From NCBI GenBank assembly GCA_900074885.1, contig FJUW01000032.1:62001-126000 (forward strand): a stretch of 64,000 bases of DNA. Reading direction: 5' to 3'. The first letter of the stretch is position 1, and each line of letters starts with the position of its first letter. The position numbers and the translations under genes were made by a program. The DNA comes from Rhynchosporium graminicola. Taxonomy: Eukaryota > Ascomycota > Leotiomycetes > Helotiales > Ploettnerulaceae. This document shows, piece by piece, positions 1 through 11,063 of this stretch. Under the pieces are notes generated by a model. The model did not search any database. It was given only the letters and a program-made list of their open reading frames with translations, and was not told where the DNA came from.

Positions 1-1
1 G

Positions 2-949
2 ACTCGGGACACACTGGTAACGAACCTCACGATATGGCAACTGACCAATAAAAAGACTGCTGCTGAGTTAGCAGCATTCGCGGATCAGTGGAGGGACAAC
101 AATAAGGATTGGATATACCAGCTCTTTACTGGCACGCCTGGGGGCTTGTATGATCATTTCGAAAGTGTGCCCGAGATTGCGAATGTGAACTTCACGTCGA
201 AAACTGTGCAAGATGATTTGACGCGGTATCTGCTGTTATGGTTCCATGGAGGTTTTTACGCCAGCGTCGAGACGTGGAACAGACTTGCTTTGAGGGATTG
301 TAGTCCTATTGCGACTGTGCTGCAGCATCACAAGAATACTGGGTTGATGATTGGAGTTGATCGTGACGAGCCATATCTCAGTGATGCTACACTGAAGGAT
401 TGGCAATGGGCTAGGGGGGTGGGGTTTGGACAGACGGCTATGTGGGCTGCTGTACGATTCGATCCGATAATTAGGAAGGCAATTGTGAGGACTATAAGCC
501 ATGCTTGGACTCATGAGGATATGGAGAAGGGAACGTGGAGGGAAAAATATACGGCCAAAGTGGAGGGGGCCATAATGGAGAAACTCAAAGCGAGAGTAGA
601 CTACAGTGGGGAGATCAGTGGGAATGGCATGCTTACTGATATTATACTGGAAACACTGAGTGCTACTTTGAAGAAGGATCATAAGCTGAGAGATCCAGAT
701 GCTGGATTGGAAAAGAGAGTCACTTGGAGGAAGTTTTGGAAATTGAGAGAGGTTCTATGGATAGACGGGGACCAATTGGAAGAGGGGTCGAAGGACGATA
801 TCAGAGGACTGACTGTTCTTCCCATTAACGTTTGGGGAAGTGGAAAGAGCCATAGCAGGTCCGGGGCTTTTGACTCAGAAGAGGCATGTATTAACCATTC
901 ACCAAATTGGCGGCCACCAAAGGATTTGAAGAAGAAGATATTTGGATAG
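2..949 (+). CDS. GT32 family (OCH1-like) glycosyltransferase, 5' partial
   Basis: The reading frame is already open at the left edge and runs 315 codons to TAG, so the N-terminus (signal anchor) lies outside the window. The family transfers mannose or another sugar from a nucleotide sugar in the Golgi. The GT32/Gly_transf_sug order is visible: QWRDNNKDWIYQLFTG, then DDLTRYLLLWFHGGFY, then a late block with GNGMLTDIILETL, LTVLPINVWGSGKSHS and ACINHS. The metal-binding DXD that should follow GGFYA reads S-V-E (263-271), so catalysis may be impaired or the protein may have diverged in role. No intron is needed in the visible part. It converges with the RRM gene on the other strand. Family assignment is firm; activity and substrate are unknown. 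Confidence 0.8.
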   Translation, partial: TRDTLVTNLTIWQLTNKKTAAELAAFADQWRDNNKDWIYQLFTGTPGGLYDHFESVPEIANVNFTSKTVQDDLTRYLLLWFHGGFYASVETWNRLALRDCSPIATVLQHHKNTGLMIGVDRDEPYLSDATLKDWQWARGVGFGQTAMWAAVRFDPIIRKAIVRTISHAWTHEDMEKGTWREKYTAKVEGAIMEKLKARVDYSGEISGNGMLTDIILETLSATLKKDHKLRDPDAGLEKRVTWRKFWKLREVLWIDGDQLEEGSKDDIRGLTVLPINVWGSGKSHSRSGAFDSEEACINHSPNWRPPKDLKKKIFG

Positions 950-1328
950 TTCTTGTATGTTTCCCTTTTATGAATCAAACTTTGATTGCCTTAACCAACC
1001 TCATGACATTCACCACCCGTGCAAGTAGGGGTCATCCATTAATTTCAAGTAATTGCAAATTCGCTGTAAAAATCCTCCGGGATTGCAGATCTGTGCTGAT
1101 GCGCGGAAATAGAGATCTCCAGAATGGGCAAACACATCCACCTTCGCTTTTATCGTTACATATAGACGCACAGTTTCCCTTTCAAAGACTGTCAACAGCA
1201 AAGCTCTCAGATACTAGTCCAAGCAGGAGTCAATATCCATCCACTGCGCCAGGGATAGCTCTCAGCCCATGTTCCTCCATGACCAAACGACCATATCCTA
1301 ACTTTGCCGAACCAGAGAGAAAGCAATC
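950..1328. other. 3' intergenic region between convergent genes
   Basis: 379 bp separate the stop codons of the glycosyltransferase (+) and the RRM protein (-). It should hold both 3' UTRs. No gene, repeat or RNA is recognised. Confidence 0.6.
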
Positions 1329-2873
1329 CTACATAGCCGTCTTGAAATCCACCTGATGAATACAAGGATCCTTCGAAAATGTAGTCTGCAAGCCCTTCCA
1401 AGTAGCGAACTCCGCATCATTCGTACTATCATTTGCTCTCTTATCGAACGAATTCTTAACCTTGATCGCGGACTCCACATCAGCAAACACAACAGTAGCA
1501 TTACCACCGTTATACAGCCAGACTTTCTGCACATTTTCTTCCCCAGCAATTTTATAACAAAATTCCTTGAGCTGGCGCTCGCAGAACATGAAGAAGAACC
1601 CCCCTTTGACGATGGTAAGACGTCGAGTGGCCCATGGATCGTGACTCATTGAGTGGATGATATGGTCTGTGGGAACAGGATCGCCCTTGACAACCTCGAC
1701 TAGGAAGCGGAACTTTCTTGGGCGGCTCTTCTCGCGCTCCTCAATAAGAGCATTATAGAAAGCATCAGCATGCTCAGCCCACTGGAAGATGATGCCTACG
1801 AAACGAGACGGGGGCTGTTGTTCATTATCATTACCAAAATGAATGCGGACGAGAGGGCCTTCATTGACGGCAGATGTAATAGCTGCGAGATCGATGGTGT
1901 TGGGAAGATTAAGCAGGAAGATCAGGCGCATCTGGTCGGCAAGGGGCTCTTCGAAGGCGGGGACGACGATGCTGGGAATCCGACCGACTCTGTTGAGTCG
2001 TGAAGCGAGGTTGGTGCGTTTGTGGGTGGGATGGAGCTCGATTACGCGTGTCAAGGGATCAGAGGAGCTGGCGATGTTTGCCCATGATGATACTTGAGTG
2101 GAGGTTGCTTGTACAGGTGAGACTGCCTTGATTGTAGTATCTCCAGATGAGGTAGAGGATTCGCTTTGCTCAACTGGGTATGCAGGCTCCTGGACTGGGA
2201 GAGCAACGGACGCTTGTTGACTTGAGGCAGTGGTTGCTTGTTGTGCTACTGGGCGGGCAGCAAGTCTTAAAGCCTGAGCAGAAAGATGAGCGATAGCAGG
2301 AACTGCAATTCGAGGAATCGGAGGCAAGAGCAATTTTGGAGGCTGAACAGCAGGTGGAGAAGGATGCGCATGTCCAACTGCACCGTTTCCATACGTGTTA
2401 TTGTCGCTCGAAAACCAAAATCTATAAGGGAGTTCCTGTCCTTGCAGCTCGAAGACCTTACCAGGGCCCATCGCCATGCTAACAAAGAGCTGCCCACCCT
2501 CATGCGCACTCCCATGCAGAGCTCTTCTCGCATCTTTAGCATCATCTGCATGCTTCATGACGACCCACCTGAACGTCTGGCCGCTACCGAGGCAGATGAG
2601 CATGGGTGCTTTGTTGACTTTGCCAAACGGCATGAACATGTCTTTGATTACCTCTGATGTGATACCAAATGGGATACCTCGAATGTAGAGGACGAGGCCA
2701 GTGCGCTCTTCATCGGCGTATGCGGCAGGTACACCAGGGATATGCTTTAGGACGTTAAGGCTGGCTGGAGTGATCCAGATGTCCCTGGTGATATGATGGT
2801 TACCGCCAACGAGATCATTGTATGGGATTAGAGGTGGCGAAGGTGAGGTTTTGAATACCCAGGTTGGACCCAT
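1329..2873 (-). CDS. RRM-domain RNA-binding protein, function unknown
   Basis: One uninterrupted exon of 514 codons. I start at the ATG at 2873 (MGPTWVFKTSPS); four further codons upstream would need a TTG start. A canonical RRM lies near residues 55-135: an RNP2-like strand (LVLYIRGIPF) and an RNP1-like strand (FRWVVMKHA) in the usual order. A Ser/Gln/Ala/Pro-rich, probably disordered linker follows (about 150-280). The C-terminal half has a second, diverged RRM-like unit (LIFLLNLPN ... FVGIIFQWAEHADAF) and a further strand-rich part (VWLYNGGNATVVFADVESA) that may be a third. The pattern suggests a multi-RRM mRNA-binding protein. I do not recognise a named orthologue. A 17-bp tandem repeat lies just upstream of the start. 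Confidence 0.8.
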   Translation of the reverse strand: MGPTWVFKTSPSPPLIPYNDLVGGNHHITRDIWITPASLNVLKHIPGVPAAYADEERTGLVLYIRGIPFGITSEVIKDMFMPFGKVNKAPMLICLGSGQTFRWVVMKHADDAKDARRALHGSAHEGGQLFVSMAMGPGKVFELQGQELPYRFWFSSDNNTYGNGAVGHAHPSPPAVQPPKLLLPPIPRIAVPAIAHLSAQALRLAARPVAQQATTASSQQASVALPVQEPAYPVEQSESSTSSGDTTIKAVSPVQATSTQVSSWANIASSSDPLTRVIELHPTHKRTNLASRLNRVGRIPSIVVPAFEEPLADQMRLIFLLNLPNTIDLAAITSAVNEGPLVRIHFGNDNEQQPPSRFVGIIFQWAEHADAFYNALIEEREKSRPRKFRFLVEVVKGDPVPTDHIIHSMSHDPWATRRLTIVKGGFFFMFCERQLKEFCYKIAGEENVQKVWLYNGGNATVVFADVESAIKVKNSFDKRANDSTNDAEFATWKGLQTTFSKDPCIHQVDFKTAM

Positions 2874-2889
2874 TTTGATTAGCAAGTAG

Positions 2890-2957
2890 TCTCGAACAGC
2901 GAGGAATCTCGAATAACGAGGGGTCTCGAATAACGAGGGGTCTCGAATAGCGAGAAG
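2890..2957. repeat. Tandem repeat, 4 x 17 bp, each unit with CTCG-N5-CGAG symmetry
   Basis: Four head-to-tail 17-bp units begin at 2890, 2907, 2924 and 2941. The two middle units are identical (tctcgaataacgagggg) and the outer two differ at a few positions. Every unit keeps the inverted pair CTCG-N5-CGAG, including where the other bases vary. The array starts 17 bp upstream of the RRM gene's ATG, so it lies in its 5' UTR or core promoter. Confidence 0.9.
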
Positions 2958-5383
2958 TCTTATGCTCGTGGTTGTGATAGCAAGTTCGCAGTGTTTTGGT
3001 AGTTGAGCTTTTGGTTTTCAGTTTCGTTGTGTTGTTTTGTTTACTTATGTGGGGCTACTCGGTATTATCACGTCGCGTAGTCAGGCCTCGAATACGCAAA
3101 ACCCGTGGTCCCTTTCAAATGATGCCTCATATTAGCTCGTCAGATTGCTTATGTTTATTTACTAGTCCTTTCTTTGAATCACGCACATTGCTTTCTCGCC
3201 TTCTGCTATGCAGCAAGAAAGGCCCATATCACATCACGTCTGTGCAGCTAGATAGTCCTTATTCTTGTATTTCTAAGAGCTGGAAAAAGTGGATTGAGAA
3301 AGTGATCATTCATAGTGGTCCACCCAGGCTGTTTCAGTTCCAGCCTATTGGAAAGCATTAAGCTTAGAAGATTCAGGTTATCTGTTCGTCAAATCCCTAT
3401 TATTGTACCATGAGCTCGATCTGCTCTTCAAGTCAAGTCCTCTGCTTATCTTGTGACCTTGAATCATCTATTGAACGAGGTCGTGTAGTAACTCAGGACT
3501 TTGGCATATTCCCTGATTTTTGCTTGAAACTGCTTGTCAGGCCACGAAATTCTTGGAGAATTGACTTCAGCACTTCGAAGTTTGGGTTTCATGGAGTTTG
3601 ATCTCGGGAAACTGACGAAAATTAGACAGCTTGATATGACTCAATCATCGTATCCATAGAAGGAGCCCTCATTCCTCTATTTGGAGAAATCAAGGAATGG
3701 GTTTTCTTCTCCACCAAGTAAACGAGACTAGGCAAATACGACTCCTGTAAAATGTGAACATGTTTTCCTATCAAAGCCATTAAAAATGTACAAGTCTATA
3801 CCGATCAAATATGAAAGATTTAAACGCTTTCGACACCGATTGAAAGGTTCTAAATAATATAGAAAATACAGCTCCGTCCGGAAATTAGTAAAGTACGTTC
3901 CATGAAAACAATTCAGACTGAAATAACAAACATGAGAATCCCTCACCATACCCTCCTCTAGTTAGCTCCCTAGATCAAAGATAGATCTATCTGATCCCAT
4001 CGAGCTCTTTGGTCATAAAGACCGGCTCCACCATGTCCAAATCCTGCTTCCAATATTCATCTACTGTGTATCGGAACTTAAACGCGCATGACATCCCCAA
4101 GCTCATCAAATACCACTTCTAAGCCCGTCTAAAGCAACCTCAACACTCCATCCCCTCCTTCCTCTTTCCAAGCCATTATCTATCATCTTTCTTCCATTAT
4201 ACGTCATCCAAACCGTAACCGCACATTCTTCCGCCGTGATACGGATCCATATTGTGCGTAAAAGCCACCCATCTGCAGTTCTACACGCAGCCAATTCGAT
4301 TAACATTCGGCAGAACAGTCCCAAACCAGTTAAGGATAACATTTGACATCTGAAATGACCCCAACACTAGAATATTGGTTGGTACTGTCACGAAGAAGTC
4401 ACCCGACAGATGTGCCGCTTAGCAAGGGGAGGGGAGGGAAGCTTGTTCTTCGGTCGAGTAATTCCATTTCAGAGCGGTGACTTTGACGAGAATTCTCGAT
4501 GTCGGCTTTAGGAACTATACACCCCAGGAACAGCAGAGATGCATTTCTATTAAGTCCGATATAACAGAAGAGCCATGGTTAGATTACCATCAAGTTCTGT
4601 ACAGAACTCCATCCAGAACCCACACTCCGTATCCCATAACCCCTAGAATCCCGAGAACACATAATAGTTCCAGCGAACCAACAGACTTCTCATCACGCGC
4701 TTTTCGTAGACAATCGATCTTTGCCAGGCGCCACATCCGACGGAAACTGCCTATAGCTACCTACATCCTCGAAAAGTCCTCATTGCTGGCTCTTTGGGCC
4801 TTCCTCCAACTTCGACCCGTGCGGTGCTGATACTGGATGCATCTTGAAATGGGAGGAAGTGAGGCCAGCGTTAACAGAAATGGCTTTTGATCAGGGGGAT
4901 GTCACGGATGAGTTTAATAAGGAGATGGAATATCTATTTCCATAAATCTTCGTCGTGACCATTGGCTGTTGTTCGCGACAAGATGAGCTGTTTACAGACT
5001 AGAGCCAGCAGACTTTCTCATGTTCGTAAACCAGGAAGGAAGATGTCGGAAAGCTACTACGGAAAACGTATTTATCATCTCATCACTACTCAACTCTCTC
5101 TTGTCTGGATCACTACCAAGAAAAGCAGTAACAAGCTTCTTACTAACGCATCCGTAGTTCTCTGATCCTCAAGACCGATACTCACAGTCTCGGAAATAGG
5201 GACTGGAATGCCGAAAGTATTTAAAAAGGGACTTGGGTTCCAAAGTCGCATTTCTTTGGCCGTTGTATCTCTATACACGCTATGCCATTCATAATCATAA
5301 TTCATACCTCCCAATGTCATTTATTTGCCCAAAACTCCATGCCACGCATACCATGTCAAATTCCCAAACGCTCACATGGAAAA
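2958..5383. other. Gene-poor stretch, about 2.4 kb
   Basis: Only short open frames (under 125 codons) are found on either strand, without recognisable domains or coherent splice sites. The left end should hold the RRM gene promoter and the right end the 3' UTR of proline dehydrogenase. Nothing else is recognised. Confidence 0.5.
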
Positions 5384-6899
5384 TCAAGCGCCGCCAAAAG
5401 CACCCTTAACCCTCCTCCACAGCTCCCCAGCCATAGCATCCCGTCCCTCCCTCGTCCGCCCCACGGCATCCTTGTTCTCCTGCGCCCTCCTATAAAGATA
5501 CTTCATACATTCGCCCGTAGTGCCCCACACCAAATACTTATACGCCTTCGGTACATCCAGCCCAGCCTTCTCGCCTCCTTTCGCAAGAGCTTGCTGGCCT
5601 GCAAGGACGAGCTCGCAGCTAACTTCGTCGGCCATCCCTTGGAGCTGTGCGTAGATGACATCGGCTTCTTTCTCGCCGGATGCTTTTTGGGCTGAGCAGA
5701 TAGCTTGGACTTTGCGGACGGAAAGGAGATTGTGGCCTGCGAGGACGATGGAGACGTTGGGGAAGGGAGGGGTTTCGGTTTGGTCGTTGTGTGGAGATGA
5801 GGGTTTTAGGATGGAATTGTAAGATTTTCGGACCAGGGCTTCGGAAATACCGTCGTATGCTGCGTCAGTGTCGGCTTTGGTGTCGCAGATCAAGTGTCTC
5901 GGGTCGGAGCCTAGGTATGCGCCTCGCACTAACTTGACACCTAATGTGAAGCCACCTTTCCTAGCTACTTCAAGATGGCTTGCTACGATCGTTGGACAGC
6001 TCTTCAAGTATGCTTGGTAGGTGCCGTAAATGACTGCTTCGGTCTTGTTGTATTTCTCCATGTATTTCAGTGTCCATGCGTCGATCCCAGGTTGTAAAGC
6101 AGTTTGCTCGGCATCGAAAAGTAACTTCACACCTCTCTCTAATGCAAGGTCGCATACAGAATCGATTGCCTCCTTCAGGGCCGGCGAAGGATCCGCTTGT
6201 TTGGATAAATCGTATAGAGCTTGCGATCCAGCACCGGTGAATTTGAGACCAACATAATCCCCAGCTCTTGTCAAGCGAACTGTTTCTAGTGTTCCCTTTT
6301 TCCAAGGTATGATTTCATTTCGTATGCAAGCTTCTGCTGCCTCGTCATTTCCACTTGATGCCAGAGCTTCGGTTTGTTTCTTGTCTAGGACGACTTCTCT
6401 GGCGTAGGCGAGGATGACACCACTGAAACCTAGATTCCGTAAACCATCTACGGTTTGTTTCACTTCTGCTGAGGTTTCCCCGGCGCAGAATTGTTTGTAG
6501 AATGTTCGTTTGAGGAAGAATCGGAGGAGAGGGTTGTGATCGGGGGAGAGGATGGATGATTTGGAGTTTGCGAGTTTGGACATGATGGCTAGTGAGGGTC
6601 TGAGAAGGAGCTGCGACTGTCAGAATATGCCAATTGAAGATTTGCTACACGGTGTAACTCACCGGTGACGAGGAAATTGACATTGTAGCCAGCGATCTTA
6701 ATATAGAGCTCGTAGGGAGGATTGATAGTGGCGTTGGTTTGGGCATCTTGGAAGATGGTCTAGCAGCGATTGGTTGTGAAGTAGAAATCGAATCTGAGGT
6801 AACAGAGGACCGGCGAGGTAATGTTTGAGAAGAGATATATCGAGGGAAAAGCAATGGCAGTGAAGCATTCCTGCTCTTCCACACCTTGGTTATCGTCAT
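5384..6899 (-). CDS. PUT1: Proline dehydrogenase, mitochondrial
   Basis: Oxidises L-proline to pyrroline-5-carboxylate with FAD, the first step of proline catabolism, at the mitochondrial inner membrane. Exons (minus strand) are 6663-6899 and 5384-6610. The 52-bp intron 6611-6662 has GTGAGT, a CTGAC branch site and CAG, is phase 0, and gives 487 aa. The first exon is Arg/Ser-rich and lacks acidic residues, as expected of a mitochondrial presequence. The PRODH barrel shows its family blocks: LKFTGAG, LLFDAEQTALQPGID, YGTYQAYLK, GVKLVRGAYLGSDPR, VLAGHNLLSVRKV, YAQLQGMADEVS and the C-terminal KYLVWGTTGECMKYLYRRAQEN. Length suits the fungal monofunctional enzyme (PUT1/prnD type). The start at 6899 is the first in-frame ATG of the exon; internal ATGs are possible alternatives. 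Confidence 0.93.
6611..6662 (-). other. Intron of proline dehydrogenase gene
   Basis: GTGAGT donor, TTCTGAC branch-like element and CAG acceptor. It separates the targeting presequence exon from the catalytic exon, phase 0. Confidence 0.85.
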
Positions 6900-7299
6900 T
6901 ATAGAAGAATGACCACCAAGTGATCACTCGGCAAGGATAACGGAGTCGTGATGTTGCAGAACTGATGGAGGACTTTGAGAAGAAAAGTTGATGTACAAAA
7001 GCAGAAGAGTTGAGGATTCGAGAAATGGTATATGAACAACACAACTCCGAACTCGGGACCAAAAAGCATTCATACAATATTTGTATCAGCCAGCATCATC
7101 GCGATCTCCATCGCGTGGAAGACCCCTCCCTCTATTCTGACCTTCAACTTAGATCGGAATACCGACGGTAGCCGAGCGTGGCGCCGATCTTGAAATGACA
7201 CAGCGGCCCGCAACCGTTGCATTGAGGCTTCTGGTTGGATGTGCCGGGAATAGCTTGGTAGATAGCCGCGGCATAGCGATAGATTGCGCTCGCTGCCAC
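6900..7299. other. Intergenic, promoter side of proline dehydrogenase
   Basis: 400 bp between the PUT1-like start and the stop of the next minus-strand gene. It should hold the PUT1-like promoter and the neighbour's 3' UTR. No convincing coding frame. Confidence 0.5.
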
Positions 7300-8069
7300 T
7301 TACGTTATCTGCGAGACATCGGCTTCTCCTGTGGCTGTGGCTGTACCTGTACCTGTACCTGCACGTCTTTTCCCTCCTCGCCGCCGTATAAACTCCACCC
7401 AAGCTAATTCTCGACCTCTTGCCAAGCCCACGGCATCCTGTGCAAGACCATACGCCAGTCCAATAGCCAATGAAGTCTTCGCCGTTCTCGCAGCTGTAGT
7501 AATGGGAAATCGGTCTACATTTATTAGCTTGGCTTTGTTTCTTCTGATACGGTTTTGATGGTTTAATGAAGACAAAGAAAGAAAGTGGGAAGAACGGGTG
7601 ATGTAATGATAGAAATAAAGTATAACATACTCCAAAGCGAGAACCCTCCCGCCACACTCAAACTACTCAGTACCGTATTCAAGGCATCCTTCGTGCCTCT
7701 ATACCTATCAAACATCTCCTCAATCGCAAAGAATCCCGCCGTCCAAAAGCTAACCTTCGCACCCATCTTCAGACCTTCCTTGATGCCTCCCAGCGCCATA
7801 TTGTAGTTCTTGCTCTTGTGATATAAATACCACCCTGTACTAGATGTAGGAAGTCTATGTGCATTTTCGGCACGGAATCGATAGCCTGCGACTTGAGAGC
7901 CGTGAGATAGACCAAGCACGAGCCCGGAGAAGAAGGAGATTGATGTTGCGATGGGCAGACGCATGCCGAAGGGGAAGGAGAATCGGGAGTCGATTCGCAG
8001 GAGGCGGATTTGTTCGGCGCGGTAGGCGGCACGCTTTGCAGCTTCCTCCTGTTCGATAGGCGTCGACAT
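7300..8069 (-). CDS. Tim17/Tim22-like mitochondrial membrane protein (tentative)
   Basis: Two exons, 7631-8069 and about 7300-7514, give 217 aa. The donor is GTATGT after ...GGFSLW. The acceptor is either TGTAG (exon from 7514) or ACAG (exon from 7493); both keep the frame, so a six-residue stretch is uncertain. The N-terminus is short and basic (MSTPIEQEEAAKRAAYRAEQ). Then come glycine-containing hydrophobic segments (ISFFSGLVLGLSHG; GAKVSFWTAGFFAIEEMFDRYRGTKDALNTVLSSLSVAGG; TSLAIGLAYGLAQDAVG). The block with R-x-x-x-D-x-x-N and AGG resembles the Tim17/22/23 signature, so a mitochondrial inner-membrane role is plausible but not proven. The tail is Arg-rich and ends in a Gly-Thr-Ala repeat. 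It is divergent from the small gene at 8301, with 231 bp between starts. Confidence 0.7.
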
Positions 8070-8300
8070 TGTGAGATGTAGTTACTAATCGATTCGAGGA
8101 GTAGGCGTTGAAGGTTGCGCGAGGCTGAAGGATTGTTTCCTTGCCTTGTATGCCTGTCTCAAGCCTTCACTTTAATCCCTGTCATCTATCACGTGCCCCG
8201 TACCATTTTCGCGATTATGGTGTTCGCACGGATAAGCATTGCACCTCAAGCCAACGTTGGAGCAACACTTTGAATCTGCCAAACCGAACATCTCTGCCAA

Positions 8301-8777
8301 CATGGTATATAAGTCTTACATTTCTACCTATACGAAGCTAACAAATTTTAGGGCAAATCTAACGACCAAACAACCCCTTCGTCCTGGACCCTCCTCTTCA
8401 AGCACTCCAAAATCACCATCCTACTCCTCATCGAGCCCCTCACTCCCCTCCCTACAATCCTCACCGAACTTCTCACATCTCTCCACGAACGCTATCCCTC
8501 CGGTCTCCCCACCTCCGACTCTCTTTCGCCCATCGAGATCCCCGAATCAGGAATTGATGTCATTTTTGGAGTGAGGAAAGATGAGTTCGATCCCACGAAG
8601 GGATGGCAAGAAGTCAAGCTTGAGGGCGCGGGGATGAATGATAGTCCGAAGAGTCTTGGGTGGAAGGATGGGATCGCCGTAGCGTTTGCGTTTGAGGGCG
8701 AGGAGGGATGGCGGGAGAGGAAGGAGTTTGATGTGCAGGCGCCGAATGTGGATGAGCTTTATCCGGAGGAGGAATAA
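8301..8777 (+). CDS. Conserved-looking 142-aa protein, unknown, with an ATG-only first exon
   Basis: The ATG at 8301-8303 is followed at once by GTATAT. A 48-bp intron (8304-8351, branch GCTAAC, acceptor TTTTAG) leads in phase 0 into an exon open to TAA at 8777. The product begins MGKSNDQTTPSSWTLLFKHS. A hydrophobic stretch (KITILLLIEPLTPLPTIL) is followed by a predicted helix (TELLTSLHERYPSGLP). Next are a SPIEIPESGIDVIFGV segment, a charged WKDGIAVAFAFEGEE segment and an acidic C-terminus (PNVDELYPEEE). No family is recognised. Support comes from the long splice-consistent frame and compact domain-like composition. Without the intron the ATG frame ends quickly, so splicing decides the start. 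It shares a short bidirectional promoter with the Tim17-like gene. Confidence 0.7.
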
Positions 8778-9599
8778 TGGGTTCGGGGAATCTCAACTTG
8801 GGTCTGGTTCTTGATTTGTATCAGGAATGTGCATGGCGTTGGGGAACTGGAACATGGACAGATTTGGTTGGGCTCTAAAGGCATGGGATAGATTTGAAGT
8901 GAGGTATGGGATATGTTCGATTGTATGCGAGGATGCATTTCTTACATACATGGGGGGAGCTTTGAAAAGCATGAGTATGGAACCACAAATTCACTGATCT
9001 CTACAATCGCGTCTCTATTGATTGCCATATCTTGGACCGCTCGCGTCAACTCACCGTTTCGCCAGGTTAACCTACCTACCTATTGAGGCAATCGGATGGA
9101 TATCATCGCGGATAAGTCGGAAGGCAAAGAAGGATAACAATACATCAACTTGATATTTTGAAAAATCTCTTGTATCGTCACTACCGTGTGCTACACGCAC
9201 TCAAATGCAAATAAAGTAGCAAGACATAAAGGCCGATGAATGAGTGTTGTAGCTAAATCGACCAACAGCAATTACACCATCGTAAAAATAAAGCTCTCCA
9301 CTTTCTCCTGATATCAGTAAAATGAATTTTCATTCACTGTCTCATAAACGCGAAAATGTGTAGTTCATCGGAGTAAAAACAGAAATCCATCTGGCTCATT
9401 ACATGAGAAAGATTGTAGAGAGCTGTCAAAGTGGATAGACTTTCGGTTACAACAAAAACACTTGCATTTTGAGCTCCCCAAATCATGGTGCAAAGCTGGA
9501 AAATGTAGCCTCGGTTCTCCAGGTTTCGGCACGCCCCCCGCAACAACCAACTACCTCCCGTGAAGTAATCAACAAGATGACCACCTCAGACGCTGTTCA
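8778..9599. other. Intergenic, 822 bp
   Basis: Contains one CCTACCTACCTA element (about 9070), a motif recurring in the non-coding parts of this window. Only short frames; no domain or RNA recognised. The right end is the promoter of the Nudix gene. Confidence 0.5.
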
Positions 9600-11063
9600 A
9601 TGCATATCTCTCGGTCGAACATTCTGTCTGTACGACTGTTTGCATCAATATCTTTACCAAAGCCCTTGGTAGCTAAGAGACGACTTGCAATAGTAACTTC
9701 CAAAACCCCGCGATTTGACGGAAGCACCTTTAGGAGGAGATTCATAAGCGGAACAAGGCCAAGGACGAGAGTTGCAATTATGGCACCTCCAAGGCCAGAG
9801 CTGGAGAAGCAGTACATGTCCACAAAACCAATTCAAGAAGTCGCTGAGCCACGTCCAAGTGCTAGGTACATCATCTCTCTGCTCCCTCCTTCCAAACATC
9901 ACCTCTCACTAACACGATCCCTAGTATCCTCCTCATCTCTCCCAAAAACGAGATCCTGCTCCTCCACCGCGTGCGGACCTCCTCGTCCTTCCCATCCGCA
10001 CACGTCTTCCCCGGCGGTAACTTATCCGCCTCGCAAGATGGCGATATCCCTGCTGCAGACGACGCGGAGAGACATGTAGATGGGAGAGCTTATAGGGTTG
10101 GTGCTATTAGGGAGTGCTTTGAGGAGAGTGGAATTTTGTTAGCTAGGAAAAGAGATGGAGAGGGATTATTGGAAGTTGAGGAGGAATCGAGGGAGAATGG
10201 CAGGAAAGACGTGCATGCTAATAAGGTGGGCTTTGAAGATTGGGTTAAGGAGCAGGGGGGTGTTTTGGATATCGGTTTGTTATCCTATTTTCTTTTTCTT
10301 ATGGATGATGTTGAGTCTATTTGGGCAGAGATTGGTCATGTCGGAGTTCAAGCATTTTTGTTGCTGTATCATGGTCTCTTGCAATTGGGTCTTGAGAGCA
10401 GATATCATTTCATTTCACCAAATCACTAACAGCTCCACAGATTCCCTCCAGCCTTTCACCCGCTGGGTAACCCCAACCAATCTCCCAAAACGCTTCACGA
10501 CTCAAATGTACATCTACTTTCTCCCCCTCCCCCTCACCTCCTCACTATCATCAACAAGCTCTCTCCCCACACAATCCGTAATCCCACCACCAACCTCAGA
10601 CGGCGGTCTAGAACACACAGCCGCCTTATTCGCACCCTGTTCAACATGGCTTCAACAAGCAAGGTCAAACGAAATAATCTTATTCCCGCCACAATTCTAC
10701 CTTGTGTATCTCCTCGCTCCTTTCCTCACTCCCTCTACTTCCACCTCCCCTCTCTCCACTTCTCAACTCCAATCTCAGCGCAACGCCGTCCTAGAGTTCC
10801 TGAAAGGCGACGGCGGTGATGGGAAAGGAATCAAATGGGCAGACAAAGCCATATGTCCAATAGGCCTCATGATGCGGAAAAGTGATCGGAGGAGTGTATT
10901 GAGTCTGGATAAGCCGGGCCCAGAATTGAAAGATAGTGGCAGGAGGGGTGATGAAAAGAGGGTTGTTCTTGTGAAGTTTGGGAAGGAGGGGCCGAGGGAT
11001 GTGGATGTTTGGGAGAGGAAGGAGGTCTTGGAGGAACAGGAGAGGGAGGGGGCGAAGTTATAG
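9600..11063 (+). CDS. NUDT19-like Nudix hydrolase
   Basis: Exons 9600-9865, 9925-10274 and 10441-11063 (introns of 59 and 166 bp, both GT...AG and phase consistent) give 412 aa. The N-terminus is Arg/Ser-rich without acidic residues, suiting a mitochondrial presequence; a start at the ATG at 9780 would remove it. The core reads ILLISPKNEILLLHRV, then SSSFPSAHVFPGG, then RECFEESGI (about 151-159), which is the REUXEEXGU half of the Nudix box. An extra segment separates the GG from the RECFEESG helix, as in the NUDT19 branch, whose mammalian members cleave acyl-CoA and CoA in peroxisomes or mitochondria. The substrate here is inferred from that branch only. The C-terminal block (PFTRWVTPTNLPKRFTTQMY) is also typical of it. 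Confidence 0.85.

Noticed and set aside
2996..3601. Two open frames downstream of the RRM promoter, 121 and 63 codons
   Set aside because: No domain, no clean splice plan; composition like non-coding DNA.
4106..4830. Open frames on both strands with Trp/Arg-rich products
   Set aside because: Short, no domain, no splice support.
7070..7657. 195-codon minus-strand frame overlapping the Tim17-like gene
   Set aside because: A different frame across the intron; it has no membrane or family features.
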